Part shown: piece by piece, positions 35,678-44,322 of the stretch
Layout of the letters: every line of letters starts with the position of its first letter
How positions within the stretch are numbered: position 1 is the stretch's first letter
The notes under the pieces: generated by a model
Told to the model about the DNA's origin: nothing
The model's input: the letters and a program-made list of their open reading frames with translations, nothing else
The model's database searches: none
Source: RYN-230 sp963770535
Lineage (GTDB): Bacteria; Actinomycetota; Actinomycetes; Streptosporangiales; Streptosporangiaceae
Direction: 5' to 3'
Assembly (NCBI GenBank): GCA_963770535.1
Contig: CAVYPZ010000004.1
Location: forward strand, 496,001 to 560,000
DNA: 64,000 bases
Made by a program: the position numbers and the translations under genes

Positions 35678-36906
35678 CGCCCGGAGACCGCGGGCACCCG
35701 CGGCCTGCGCCGCGAGGAGCCTGCGAGCTGCCGGGACACGGTCCGCGCCGCATGGTCTGAGCCGTACACGAAGCGCATGACCGGACCGAAGGTCGGGGCC
35801 ACGGCCGGGCCGATGAAATACAGTCCCGGAACCGACGACTCGTAGTTCTGGTTCACCACGGCCGAGTCCACGACGGTCCGCAGCTCGGGCCGCAGCTGGT
35901 CGCTGAGGAACGTCAGCCTGCGCAGGTCCGGGCGGTAGCCGGTCGCCGCGATCACGTGGTCGGCCGTCAGCTCCCGGCCGATCCCGGCGGGCCCTTCGAA
36001 CCCGAGCCGGACACCGTCGCCGTCGGCGGCCGCCAGCTTCAGCGCGTGGCCGAGCAGCACCGGGAACCTGCCGTTGACCCTCTCGGGCAGCCAGCATGCG
36101 CCGGCCGGGCCGAGTGCGGTCTTGGCCCGGTAAATCCGGGTGCCGCGGGGAAGATGCCGGAAGAGTTCCGGGTGCCGGGAGTAGAACCAGGTTCCCCAGC
36201 CGGAGCCGAGGCCCGCCTCGGGCTCGCGCATCCGCTGGAGCAGGGGGCGGTCCAGGGGCAGCGGCTGGCCGTTCCACTTGAGCCGTGCTTCCCTGGCGAC
36301 CAGCGTGACGTCGGCGCCGCTCTCGTGCAGCAGCGCGGCGGACTCCAGCGCCGACTGGCCGGCACCGATGACGATGACGCTGCGGCCGCTGTAGGCGGCG
36401 GGGTCGGTCAGGGCAGAGCTGTGCGTGCACACCGAGGACGGCAGGCTGGCCAGCTGCGCGGGCATGGTGGCGAAATGCTCGACGCCGGCCGCGACAACGA
36501 CGCTGCCCGCGCGCGCCCGATCGGAGTTGTCCAGGCTGATCTCGTAGTGGCCGTCCTTCGGGACCACCTCGGTGACCAGGGTTTCCTCGAGGTCGGGGAC
36601 CAGTTCCTCGCGGAACCACTGGCCGTAGGCAACGAAGGTGTCCAGCGGGACCGGCAGGCCGTAACTGGCGTAGGGGCGGCCGGTTGCCGCGCAGAACGCC
36701 TCGAGCGTGTGCCCGCCGTCCGGGCTCGAGAGGTTGGACGCGAAGCCCTGTGACTTCAGGAACATCCCGCGGGGCATAGACGTCCGCCACAGGTTCATGG
36801 GGATCCCGAATTGCCGGAAGGATACGCCCGCGGCGCGCAGGTGCGCCGCGAGTGACAGCCCGTACGGTCCCGCTCCCACGATGGCAACGTCGACGGCGTC
36901 GCTCAT
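35674..36906 (-). CDS. FAD/NAD(P)-binding flavoprotein (monooxygenase-like)
   Basis: A 410-residue two-dinucleotide enzyme: FAD motif VAIVGAGPYGLSLAAHLRAA, NAD(P) motif VIVIGAGQSALESAALLHES, and ATGYRPDLRRL, as in flavin monooxygenases/N-hydroxylases. ATG at 36906 overlaps the ATP-grasp stop (ATGA). A flavoprotein in an exopolysaccharide operon is unusual; it may oxidise a sugar or a small-molecule decoration (inference). Confidence 0.8.
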   Translation of the reverse strand: MSDAVDVAIVGAGPYGLSLAAHLRAAGVSFRQFGIPMNLWRTSMPRGMFLKSQGFASNLSSPDGGHTLEAFCAATGRPYASYGLPVPLDTFVAYGQWFREELVPDLEETLVTEVVPKDGHYEISLDNSDRARAGSVVVAAGVEHFATMPAQLASLPSSVCTHSSALTDPAAYSGRSVIVIGAGQSALESAALLHESGADVTLVAREARLKWNGQPLPLDRPLLQRMREPEAGLGSGWGTWFYSRHPELFRHLPRGTRIYRAKTALGPAGACWLPERVNGRFPVLLGHALKLAAADGDGVRLGFEGPAGIGRELTADHVIAATGYRPDLRRLTFLSDQLRPELRTVVDSAVVNQNYESSVPGLYFIGPAVAPTFGPVMRFVYGSDHAARTVSRQLAGSSRRRPRVPAVSGR

Positions 36907-38285
36907 GCCTTTATCTCCTTTGTGTCGTGCCCGGTGCCGCCTGGTGCGCGGCGTGGTCCTGCCACCCCGGCGGTGAGCGCCCGGGGCCTGAGCGGGGTCT
37001 GGGGGGCGCGGCCGGCCCGGTACCGGGGCTCGCTGCCGGGTCCCGGACGGGGCGGCCGGGCCAGCGGCCTGGTGGCCAGCCGCCAGCCCATGCGCAGGCA
37101 CATCAGCCCGAACGGGCGCAGGTCGTCCCGCGCGAACCAGGCGGTCTCGTCAACCGTGCGCAGCGACGCGAGCCAGGATTTCCACCCGAGTTCGCCGCTG
37201 CGCCAGTAGCTGAGCGCCCCGAGCGGGTCGTAGTTCTCCACCAGGAAGCCGCGCCCGCTGACCTGCTCTCCCTCGGGCACGGCCTGGCCGGTCAGGTCGA
37301 GGTACTGGGCCAGGACCACATCAACGCCGAGGGTGTCGCGGAACAGCCGGAACTGGGCCCCGAGCCGCGGATTGAAGTCGAGCAGCTTGTACTGGCCGTC
37401 CCTGGCGTCCCAGCGGAGGTCGAGGTCGAGGATGCCGCTGTAGGGCAGCCGCGACAGCAGCGTGGTGACCTCGCCGCGCAGGCGGGCATTGGGGGTGGAG
37501 CGGCCGAGGCTGGTCAGCCCGGCGTGGGCCGGGTAGGAGCGTTCCTTGACCCCGGTGAAGGCCGGCCTGCATGTCGCGCTGGCGTCACAGTAGCCGTGGA
37601 AGAACCAGTCGTGGCCGGCGCCACCGGGGATGAACTCCTGCAGCATCAGCCCGGCGCCACCGTCGTCGCAGGCGCGGTAGAGGGCCTCAAGCTCGGCCAG
37701 GCTGGCCACGATCGAGGTGCTGTGCAGTTTCCTGCTGCCCTGCTGCCAGGGTGTGGTCAGCTTGGCGACCAGAGGTAAGCCCGCACCAGTGGCGAACTCG
37801 CGGGCCTCACCCGGTGATTGCGGCACGATCGCATGCGGGCAGGGCACGCCGAGCTCGCGGCAGGCCTCGTACAGGGAGTACTTGCCCGCCAGGCGCCGCG
37901 GGAGGTCCGCCGGCGGGCGGGGGAACAGGAATGAGGTGCGCAGGTCCTCGCCGTGCTCGGCCAGGAAAATGGCCCCCGCGTCGTCGGTGGTGATCAGCAC
38001 GGCAGGCTGGCCGATCCGCTCCGCCAATCGCAGCAGGCCGGCCAGCACCCGGTCGGCGTCCTCGGTGTTTGGCTTCCAGAAGTACCGGCCCCGGAGATAC
38101 CGGGAATTCGCGGCCGGAGCCCACGGCCCCTCGTGCACGCCATAAACGGGCACACCCAATCGGCCGAGACTGCGGACGACCCCGAGCCCGCCATGGTGCA
38201 TCACGTTCGGGTCGCACTTAAGCACGACCGCAGGCGTGCTCGTGTCGGCGCCGGTCAGGTCGCTGCCGATTGGCTGACCGATCAC
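36903..38285 (-). CDS. ATP-grasp ligase-like protein
   Basis: A 460-residue protein. The N-terminal domain has VLKCDPNVMHHGGLGVVRSL and VYGVHEGPWAPAANS. The ATP-grasp core has LVAKLTTPWQQGSRKLH, LMLQEFIPGGAGHDWFFHGY, GILDLDLRWD and LLDFNPRLGAQF (metal-binding Asp/Asn). D-aspartate ligase- and carbamoyl-phosphate-synthase-like members form amide bonds from a carboxylate and an amine. It is the promoter-proximal gene of the exopolysaccharide operon and overlaps the next gene. It may attach an amino acid or acyl group to the polymer or precursor (inference). Confidence 0.82.
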   Translation of the reverse strand: MIGQPIGSDLTGADTSTPAVVLKCDPNVMHHGGLGVVRSLGRLGVPVYGVHEGPWAPAANSRYLRGRYFWKPNTEDADRVLAGLLRLAERIGQPAVLITTDDAGAIFLAEHGEDLRTSFLFPRPPADLPRRLAGKYSLYEACRELGVPCPHAIVPQSPGEAREFATGAGLPLVAKLTTPWQQGSRKLHSTSIVASLAELEALYRACDDGGAGLMLQEFIPGGAGHDWFFHGYCDASATCRPAFTGVKERSYPAHAGLTSLGRSTPNARLRGEVTTLLSRLPYSGILDLDLRWDARDGQYKLLDFNPRLGAQFRLFRDTLGVDVVLAQYLDLTGQAVPEGEQVSGRGFLVENYDPLGALSYWRSGELGWKSWLASLRTVDETAWFARDDLRPFGLMCLRMGWRLATRPLARPPRPGPGSEPRYRAGRAPQTPLRPRALTAGVAGPRRAPGGTGHDTKEIKA

Positions 38286-38568
38286 TCAGGCCACCCGTGG
38301 TGGCTTCGATGACCGCTTGAGAGGCATCCCCCGGACACCACGCAACTGCCCCCCTGTGAGCGATGAAATAGGCGCGAAGGCCTTGGACATCCCGTAACAG
38401 CACTGTGTCAGCTATTGGGGCCGATATCCTCGGCCATCAAGGTGAGATGTCCTACCCTCCGCGGCCGAGGGTCACCAGGGCCAGCGTGAGGCAATGGGCG
38501 CGGCATAGCAGCACCCGGGACCGGCCGGGCACGATCCGGCGCAGGCCTGCCCGCCGGGAGAAGATCGT
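38286..38568. promoter_or_regulatory. Upstream region of the exopolysaccharide operon
   Basis: A 283-bp gap before the operon (start 38285, minus strand). It contains a small inverted repeat GGCCGA-TATCC-TCGGCC (38419-38435). I cannot place a convincing -10/-35. The operon promoter must lie here, as the upstream Nudix gene ends at 38569 on the same strand. Confidence 0.4.
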
Positions 38569-39150
38569 TTAGTCAGCACACCGCGGCGGCGGCCCCATGG
38601 CGAGCAGGTGCAGCAGGCCCACCAGGGCCCCGCCATTCCAGACCTCACCGGCGGCGATCAGGTCACGGACCGCGGCGAGCGGCATCCATTCCAGCCGGGC
38701 CGCCTCGTTGGTCTCGGTTGGCTCGCCGACCCACTGGGCGTCTGTGCCCCGGTAGACGACATGCTCTGAATCCAGCCGGCCCGCGGTCGGCTGGAACGTG
38801 ATCAGGTGCTCGATCCGCCCGGCGCGGTATCCGGTCTCCTCTTCCAGTTCCCGGGCCGCGGCGGCCAGCGGGGTCTCCCCGTCATCGATCAGGCCGCCGG
38901 GCAGTTCCCAGCCCCACCGGTCCGGCACGAACCGGTGCCGCCAGAGCAGCAGGACCCGGTCCTGGTCATCGAAGAGGGCCACCTCCGCGACGCTGTGCAA
39001 CCGCACCACGTCATGCCAGATCCGCTCGCCGTCAGGCAGCCGGACGTCTACCTGCCCCAGCCAGACGTACTCGTCGTCATAGATCGTCCGCTCGCCGAAC
39101 GTCACCCACCGGCCCGGCTCGTCGCCCATCGCAGCAGTCACAGCCACCAC
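38569..39150 (-). CDS. Nudix hydrolase, ADP-ribose pyrophosphatase-like
   Basis: Up to 193 residues with a complete Nudix box (GGLIDDGETPLAAAARELEE then ETGY), which binds Mg2+ and cleaves nucleoside diphosphate-X compounds. RHRFVPDRWGWELPGG upstream is typical of ADP-ribose/nucleotide-sugar pyrophosphatases. The start is uncertain between GTG 39150 and ATG 39129; neither has a good Shine-Dalgarno. Confidence 0.87.
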   Translation of the reverse strand: MVAVTAAMGDEPGRWVTFGERTIYDDEYVWLGQVDVRLPDGERIWHDVVRLHSVAEVALFDDQDRVLLLWRHRFVPDRWGWELPGGLIDDGETPLAAAARELEEETGYRAGRIEHLITFQPTAGRLDSEHVVYRGTDAQWVGEPTETNEAARLEWMPLAAVRDLIAAGEVWNGGALVGLLHLLAMGPPPRCAD

Positions 39151-39198
39151 GCTATGGTCCGCACTCCCGCGGCCGGCTGGCGGCCTCAGCCGGCGGCT

Positions 39199-40065
39199 TC
39201 AGCTGGCGCGCTCGGCGGCCGGGAAGGTGGCCCCGGGGGAAGGCGCCGGCCGCGGCCGGGGCAGCGGCGCGCGCCCGGTGCCGAACGCCCTCCGCTGCTC
39301 CACGGGCCGCCTGGCCGCCACCCGGCCGCTGCCCGGCAGGGCACGGACGGGTGAACTGCCACGGGCGGGTCCCGTGTAGGCCGGGCCGGCCGCGGGGCGG
39401 TTGCGCGTCAGGGCATCGGCGTTGCAGGCATCCAGTACCCCGGACCGCACCGCGAAGGATGCTGCCTCCAGCCGTGAATGGACACCCAGCTTGCTGAGCA
39501 CAGCCTGGACATGGGTCCGGACGGTGGTCCGCGAAACGCCGAGTTTCACGACCATTGCCGCGGTGTCCAGCCCTTCCACCAGCAATGCGAGGCACTCCCG
39601 CTCCCGGAGCGTCAGGCGGGCGGCGACCCGCTCCGCATCATTGGCGCAGGCTGATTTCCGGGTGCTCGCGGCCGCCGGGACATCTACCACGACCTGGCCC
39701 GCCAGCACGCCCCCGACCGCGGAGATGAGCGCCGCGACCCCGCGCGACTTATGCACGAAACCGGAGGCGCCGGCATCCAGCGCCCGCTCGGCGGCCGCGT
39801 TTTCCCATGCGCCGCTGAGCACGAGCACCCGTGTCCGGGCGCTGGCCGCGATCACCTGGCCGATGACGTGCGCACTGTCGTCCGCCCCGGGATACCTGTT
39901 GAGCAGGCACACCTCGGGCTGCACCCGGCGGGCGGACTCAATCAGCTGGCTGGTGCTGGACGTTACGGCGGCGGCGCAGTGCCCGTGCTGGGCAAGCACG
40001 CTGGCCAGTGCATCCAGGAACACGGCGTGATCGTCGCCGAGCACCACGGTGGCCACGGCGCTCAC
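39199..40065 (-). CDS. LuxR-type orphan regulator with phospho-acceptor Asp replaced by Asn
   Basis: A 288-residue NarL-like protein. The receiver keeps the acidic pair (LGDDHAVF) and conserved Lys (FVHKSRG), but the phospho-acceptor position reads EVCLLNRYPG: Asn56 instead of Asp. The HTH is intact (LTLRERECLALLVEGLDTAA, MVVKLGVSRTTVRTHVQAVL). A basic Pro-rich tail of about 75 residues follows. GTG at 40065 is chosen; GTG 40056 is possible. No sensor kinase is nearby. With the protein at 19209-19988 it brackets the polysaccharide region, and both lack the phosphorylation site. Confidence 0.85.
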   Translation of the reverse strand: MSAVATVVLGDDHAVFLDALASVLAQHGHCAAAVTSSTSQLIESARRVQPEVCLLNRYPGADDSAHVIGQVIAASARTRVLVLSGAWENAAAERALDAGASGFVHKSRGVAALISAVGGVLAGQVVVDVPAAASTRKSACANDAERVAARLTLRERECLALLVEGLDTAAMVVKLGVSRTTVRTHVQAVLSKLGVHSRLEAASFAVRSGVLDACNADALTRNRPAAGPAYTGPARGSSPVRALPGSGRVAARRPVEQRRAFGTGRAPLPRPRPAPSPGATFPAAERAS

Positions 40066-40959
40066 CTGGCCGGCCCGGCCGCGCGATGCGCGGGGCTTCC
40101 CGGGCAATGGTTGATTCGAGCCGCCACGTCGCGTCCCCCCGAATGGCAATGATCAACTAGATGGTGAATAGCAGGTGACAATCGAAGTTTTTGCGCGCGA
40201 CATGGACAATATTTACGAAAGTGAGATAGCAATTGCGGCACCCCGGTGCTTCTCTCGAGACGCGAACGGGCGGTCGGAAGACATCTCCTCAGAAGGCAAA
40301 GCTTCACAAAGAGATGCCCGGCGGGGTACCTTGAGGAAGGATATATGCACTTTCAGGGAACGGCAAGTCCTGAAGGCGGCAGCTAAAAAGCTGATCAGGT
40401 TTCGGCATCACCGGTAACAGCGGAGTGGCGTCGCTGCGTTATGGCACTCCCCCCTTACAGGTCAGCGGCCCTCTCGCGGGCCTGGCCAGAGGCAATGGTA
40501 GACCGGGGACGGCCGCAAAGTAAACGAGAGCACCGGATGAGGATGCACTACGGCCTCCTCCGTGGTGACGTGCAGGCCCAGTGTCACGGTTTGCCCGGTA
40601 TGCGGGGAATTGACGTACGACCTGATTAACGGCAGATTACTTCAGTAACAGGAAGATTAACGCTGAATGTACTCTCCGTGGCGGCTTTCCGGTTAGTCCC
40701 AGGGAATCACTTTGGTCCCGCCCGCCGCTAATATCACATTTCAGACCGGGCTGTCCCCGGGCTTCGGGCCAGATGTGTCCTGCCCGGGCAGAGATGTCCG
40801 GGCATCATCGGTTGCGGTGCTGCCCAGCGGGGGGGCCGAAGGGTTAATATAGTCCGCGTAACTGCGACGCGGCAGTTACAGGCCGTGAGGCTGTGGCGCT
40901 GCTGCCTCGTCAGCGCAGCGTATGCCAGACCTGGGGTGGGCGGGCAATCTGGAGGCGTC
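40066..40959. other. Long, comparatively AT-rich intergenic region
   Basis: About 890 bp with visibly lower GC than the rest, between divergent LuxR and methyltransferase genes. An 80-codon ORF at 40175-40417 (plus) has no recognisable features. A hairpin GGCCC-N6-GGGCC is at 40467-40482. I see no tRNA, and no riboswitch I can name. It could hold promoters or an sRNA; it is also where a transferred block could end. Confidence 0.5.
40858..40879. promoter_or_regulatory. Inverted repeat upstream of the DUF574 methyltransferase
   Basis: GTAACTGC (40858-40865) and GCAGTTAC (40872-40879) are perfect inverted repeats around a 6-nt spacer, 80 bp before the ATG at 40960 and next to TTAATATAGT. This is an operator or leader hairpin candidate. 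Confidence 0.45.
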
Positions 40960-41781
40960 ATGACGAGAGTTCCGCAGCTGCCACCGGAGCTCGGCCTGGA
41001 CAGGCCGAGCCCGGCCCGCATCTACGACTACATGCTGGGCGGCTGCCGCAGCCACCCCATCGACCGCGAGGCCGCCGCGGGGCTCGAGGACCTGGTACCG
41101 GAATTCCACGAGATCGCCTGGGCGAACCGGGGATTCCACCAGCGCGCCGCACGCTGGATCGCGGAGCGGGAAGTCGCCCAGTTCCTCGACCTGGGCTCCG
41201 GGCTGCCCACGATCGGCAACACGCACGAGGTGGTCCGCGAGGCGCAGCCTGCCGCCCGCGTGGTGTACGTGGACATGGACCCCGCGGTCGCGGACTCCGG
41301 CTATGCGCTCGACGGTGACGACGGGGCCACGCTGATCCAGGCCGACCTGCGCGACCCCGAGGCGTTACTGGCGCAGCCGGCCCTGGCCCGGCTCATCGAC
41401 TTCACCGAGCCGGTGGGCCTGATCATGACCGGCGTCATGCACTTTGTCGCGGACGCGTCCGACCCCTGGGGGCTGGTGCGCCGGTACCTGCGCCCGCTGG
41501 CCGCGGGCAGCTACCTGGCGCTGTCCCACGCCACCGCAGACGGGATGCCACCGCTCGCCGTGCAGCTGTGGCAGGACGTGTACAGGGATGCGCCAGTCCA
41601 GCTGCACCTGCGGGACCGGGCGTCCGTGCAGGAGTTCTTCGCCGGGCTGCACCTCGAGCCCCCTTATCAGGACGCCCAGGCCGCGGTGACGTACCTGGGC
41701 CTGTGGGGCTGCGTGGATCCGGGAATGGCCGACAGCGACGGCTCCCGCTGGGGTTACTGCGGGGTCGCCCGCCGGCCCTGA
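40960..41781 (+). CDS. SAM-dependent methyltransferase, DUF574 (Methyltransf_19) family
   Basis: A 273-residue protein with family landmarks: the N-terminal PSPARIYDYMLGG, the SAM motif FLDLGSGLPTIGNTHEVV, VVYVDMDP (acidic end of strand 2) and GVMHFV. This family is abundant in Streptomyces-like genomes and its substrate is unknown. ATG at 40960 has GGAGG 5 nt upstream. Single gene; the stop lies in a 14-bp GCCGGCCCTGAGGC repeat (41771-41812). Confidence 0.9.
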   Translation: MTRVPQLPPELGLDRPSPARIYDYMLGGCRSHPIDREAAAGLEDLVPEFHEIAWANRGFHQRAARWIAEREVAQFLDLGSGLPTIGNTHEVVREAQPAARVVYVDMDPAVADSGYALDGDDGATLIQADLRDPEALLAQPALARLIDFTEPVGLIMTGVMHFVADASDPWGLVRRYLRPLAAGSYLALSHATADGMPPLAVQLWQDVYRDAPVQLHLRDRASVQEFFAGLHLEPPYQDAQAAVTYLGLWGCVDPGMADSDGSRWGYCGVARRP

Positions 41782-41873
41782 GGCGCCGGCCCTGAGGCGC
41801 CGGCCCTGAGGCGGTGCGCCGCCGGGCAGGCGGCGCAGCCGGGCGCGAGGCGGTCCAGCCGGCGGTCCCCGGG

Positions 41874-42434
41874 CTAGCGGGTCTTGTCCAGCATGGCCAG
41901 GATGTCGCCCGTCGTGGCCGTCTCGCCGAGCCGGGGGAAGATCCGCCGGACGCTGTTCTCGTGCGCGTCCGCGTTCCGGTCGGTCATCGCGTCGGTGGCC
42001 AGCACCACGTGGTAGCCGTGCTCGTAGGCGGCCCGGGCGGTGGACTCCACCCCGGCACTGGTCGAGACGCCGGTCAGCACGATCTGGGTGACACCCCGCT
42101 CGCGCAGCAGCGTGTCCAGCCCGGTGGCGTGGAACGCGCCCCAGGTCTGCTTGGTGACCAGGAGGTCGCCGGGCTGCTGGTCCAGCTGCCCGACGATGTC
42201 GGCCCAGCCCGGCGGCCGGGTGAGCGCGGGCCGGGGGACCTCGGTGCGCCCCGGCGCGGTTCCCGTCGCGCTGACCAGGACGACCGGCAGCCCGTGCCGG
42301 CGGAAGGCCGCGGCCAGGTCCGCCGACCGCTGGATGACCTCATCGAGAGGGTGCACCGCCGGCACGGCGGTGATCCCGTTCTGCAGGTCGATCACGACCA
42401 GCGCGGGCTTCGGGTCCAGGGTGGTCAGGGTCAT
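41874..42434 (-). CDS. Isochorismatase-like hydrolase lacking the Cys nucleophile
   Basis: A 186-residue protein: ALVVIDLQNGI (catalytic Asp), a Lys in LVTKQTWGAF, and TGVSTSAGVESTARAAYEHG, where cysteine hydrolases have Cys. In this subfamily Gly at that site is common, so isochorismatase-type rather than nicotinamidase-type chemistry, or an unknown reaction, is expected. The ATG at 42434 lies inside the MFS transporter reading frame: the two overlap by 95 nt in different frames, giving tight coupling in a MarR-MFS-hydrolase unit. Confidence 0.85.
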   Translation of the reverse strand: MTLTTLDPKPALVVIDLQNGITAVPAVHPLDEVIQRSADLAAAFRRHGLPVVLVSATGTAPGRTEVPRPALTRPPGWADIVGQLDQQPGDLLVTKQTWGAFHATGLDTLLRERGVTQIVLTGVSTSAGVESTARAAYEHGYHVVLATDAMTDRNADAHENSVRRIFPRLGETATTGDILAMLDKTR

Positions 42435-44322
42435 CGTGATCCTTTTCCGTGCTGTGGTTGGTGCCATGAGTGGCCGGGGTGGCGGCGGGGCCGGCCGGGC
42501 CGGGGGTACCGGGGGCCGGGCCGCCGGTCTCGAGCTCGGGGTGCACGTAGCGGCCGCCCCGCAGCAGCGACGCGACACCGGCCAGCGCAGCCAGGCCCGC
42601 TGCGACGGCGAACACCACGGTCAGACCGTTGTGGAAAGGCTGTGAGATCAGCTGCGGGAAGAACTCCCGGCCGGTGAGGACGCGCTGGGCTTCCCCGGGC
42701 AGCGACGCCAGCACGCCGGCCGCGGAGAGCAGGTGCTGGATCGGGTTGACCCCCAGCACCGCCGCGAACAGCGACGAAACCGGCGGCAGGGCCCCGGCGT
42801 GCGCGGCCACGCTGTGCGGGACGCCGTAGCGGTCCAGGCCGCTGGTGAGCGACTGGGGGAGGCTGCTGGCCAGCCCGGCGATCATCAGGGAGAAGAACAC
42901 CCCGATGGACAGGGCCGTGCCGGAGTTCTGGAACGTGGAGCGCATGCCCGAGGCCGCACCGCGGTGCCGGGCCGGGACGCTGCCCATGATCGAGGAGGAG
43001 TTCGGGGCCGCGAACATGCCGCTGCCGATCCCGTTCATGGCGATGAGCAGGGCAAAGGCCCAGTAGGAGAAGTTCACCGGGAGCAGCATCAGGCCGATGA
43101 AGCTGGCACCGAACACGGCCATCCCGCCGGTGGCGATGCCCCGGGAACCGAACTTGTCGGACAGGGTTCCCGACACCGGGCCCGAGACGAGGAAGCCGGC
43201 GGTCAGCGGCAGCAGGAAGATGCCGGCCCACAGCGGGGTCTGGCTGTAGTCGTAGCCGTGCAGCGGCAGCCAGATGCCCTGCAGCCAGATGATGAGCATG
43301 AACTGCAGGCCACCGCGGGCGATGGCGACCAGCAGCCCTGCGATGCTGCCGGCGGTGAAAGCCCGGATGCGGAACAGGCTGAGCTGGAACATCGGCTCGG
43401 CGATCCTGGTCTCGATCACGGCGAAGATGGCCAGCAGCGCGATGCCCCCGAACAGCAGGCCGAGCACGGCGGGGCTGGACCACCCCATGCTGTGCCCGTG
43501 GTAGGGCTGGATGCCCACGGTGATGCCGATCAGGACGGCGCTCAGGCCGACGGCGAACGTGACGTTGCCCCACCAGTCGATCCGGCCGGGATGCCGCTCG
43601 CCGTTGTCGCGCAGCATGCGGTAGGCCCACAGGGTGCCGAACACGCCCACGGGCACGTTGACCCAGAACACCGCGCGCCAGTCGATCGCCGCGAGCAGGC
43701 CGCCGGCGACCAGGCCGACGAACATGCCGGCCAGCCCGGCCACCTGGTTGGTGCCCAGCGCGAAGCCGCGCCGGTCGGCCGGGAACGCGTCGGTCAGGAT
43801 CGCGGCCGAGTTGGCCATGAGCATGGACCCGCCCACGGCCTGGAGCACCCGCCAGCCGATCAGCCACAGCGCGCCGTGGCCGCCCTGGAACGGGTCGAAC
43901 GAGAGCAGGATGGAGGCCGCGGTGAACACCGCGAAGCCCGCGTTGTAGATCTTGACCCGGCCGAACATGTCGCCGAGGCGGCCCAGGGTGACCACGAGCA
44001 CCGCCTGGACCAGCCGGTACCCCATGATCATCCAGAGCAGGTAGCTGATGTTCCCGGCCGCCAGCGGGTCCAGGTGGATGCCGCGGAAGATGGCCGGCAG
44101 CGCGATGATGACGATGGAGCCGTCGAGCGTGGCCATGAACATGGCCGCGGTCGTGTTGGCCAGGGCCACCCAGCGGTAGCGGTCCTCGGCGCTGGCCGCC
44201 GGGGGGCCGGGGGTCTTCGGGGGGCCGGGTGCCGGGGAGCCGGGTCCCGGGGGGCCCGGTGCCGGGGAGCCGGGTGCCGGGGAGCCGGGTGCCGGGGAGC
44301 CGGGTGCCGGGGAGCCGGGCAT
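42340..44322 (-). CDS. MFS transporter, EmrB/QacA (DHA2) family
   Basis: A 660-residue, 14-segment drug/H+ antiporter-like protein: ATLDGSIVIIALPAI in segment 1, GRLGDMFGRVKIYN (motif A) and GWRVLQAVGGSMLMANS. It probably exports a small molecule. Its ATG shares a base with the MarR stop (TGATG at 44322). The N-terminus is PGSPA repeats coded by 15-bp units at 44225-44320. The C-terminus runs 95 nt into the hydrolase gene with a charged tail, so the true stop at 42340 implies a long out-of-frame overlap or a small indel before it. Confidence 0.88.
   Translation of the reverse strand: MPGSPAPGSPAPGSPAPGSPAPGPPGPGSPAPGPPKTPGPPAASAEDRYRWVALANTTAAMFMATLDGSIVIIALPAIFRGIHLDPLAAGNISYLLWMIMGYRLVQAVLVVTLGRLGDMFGRVKIYNAGFAVFTAASILLSFDPFQGGHGALWLIGWRVLQAVGGSMLMANSAAILTDAFPADRRGFALGTNQVAGLAGMFVGLVAGGLLAAIDWRAVFWVNVPVGVFGTLWAYRMLRDNGERHPGRIDWWGNVTFAVGLSAVLIGITVGIQPYHGHSMGWSSPAVLGLLFGGIALLAIFAVIETRIAEPMFQLSLFRIRAFTAGSIAGLLVAIARGGLQFMLIIWLQGIWLPLHGYDYSQTPLWAGIFLLPLTAGFLVSGPVSGTLSDKFGSRGIATGGMAVFGASFIGLMLLPVNFSYWAFALLIAMNGIGSGMFAAPNSSSIMGSVPARHRGAASGMRSTFQNSGTALSIGVFFSLMIAGLASSLPQSLTSGLDRYGVPHSVAAHAGALPPVSSLFAAVLGVNPIQHLLSAAGVLASLPGEAQRVLTGREFFPQLISQPFHNGLTVVFAVAAGLAALAGVASLLRGGRYVHPELETGGPAPGTPGPAGPAATPATHGTNHSTEKDHDDPDHPGPEARAGRDRPAERDHRRAGGAPSR

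Noticed and set aside
40175..40417. An 80-codon frame in the low-GC gap
   Set aside because: No ribosome site, family resemblance or typical codon bias; kept only as a note.
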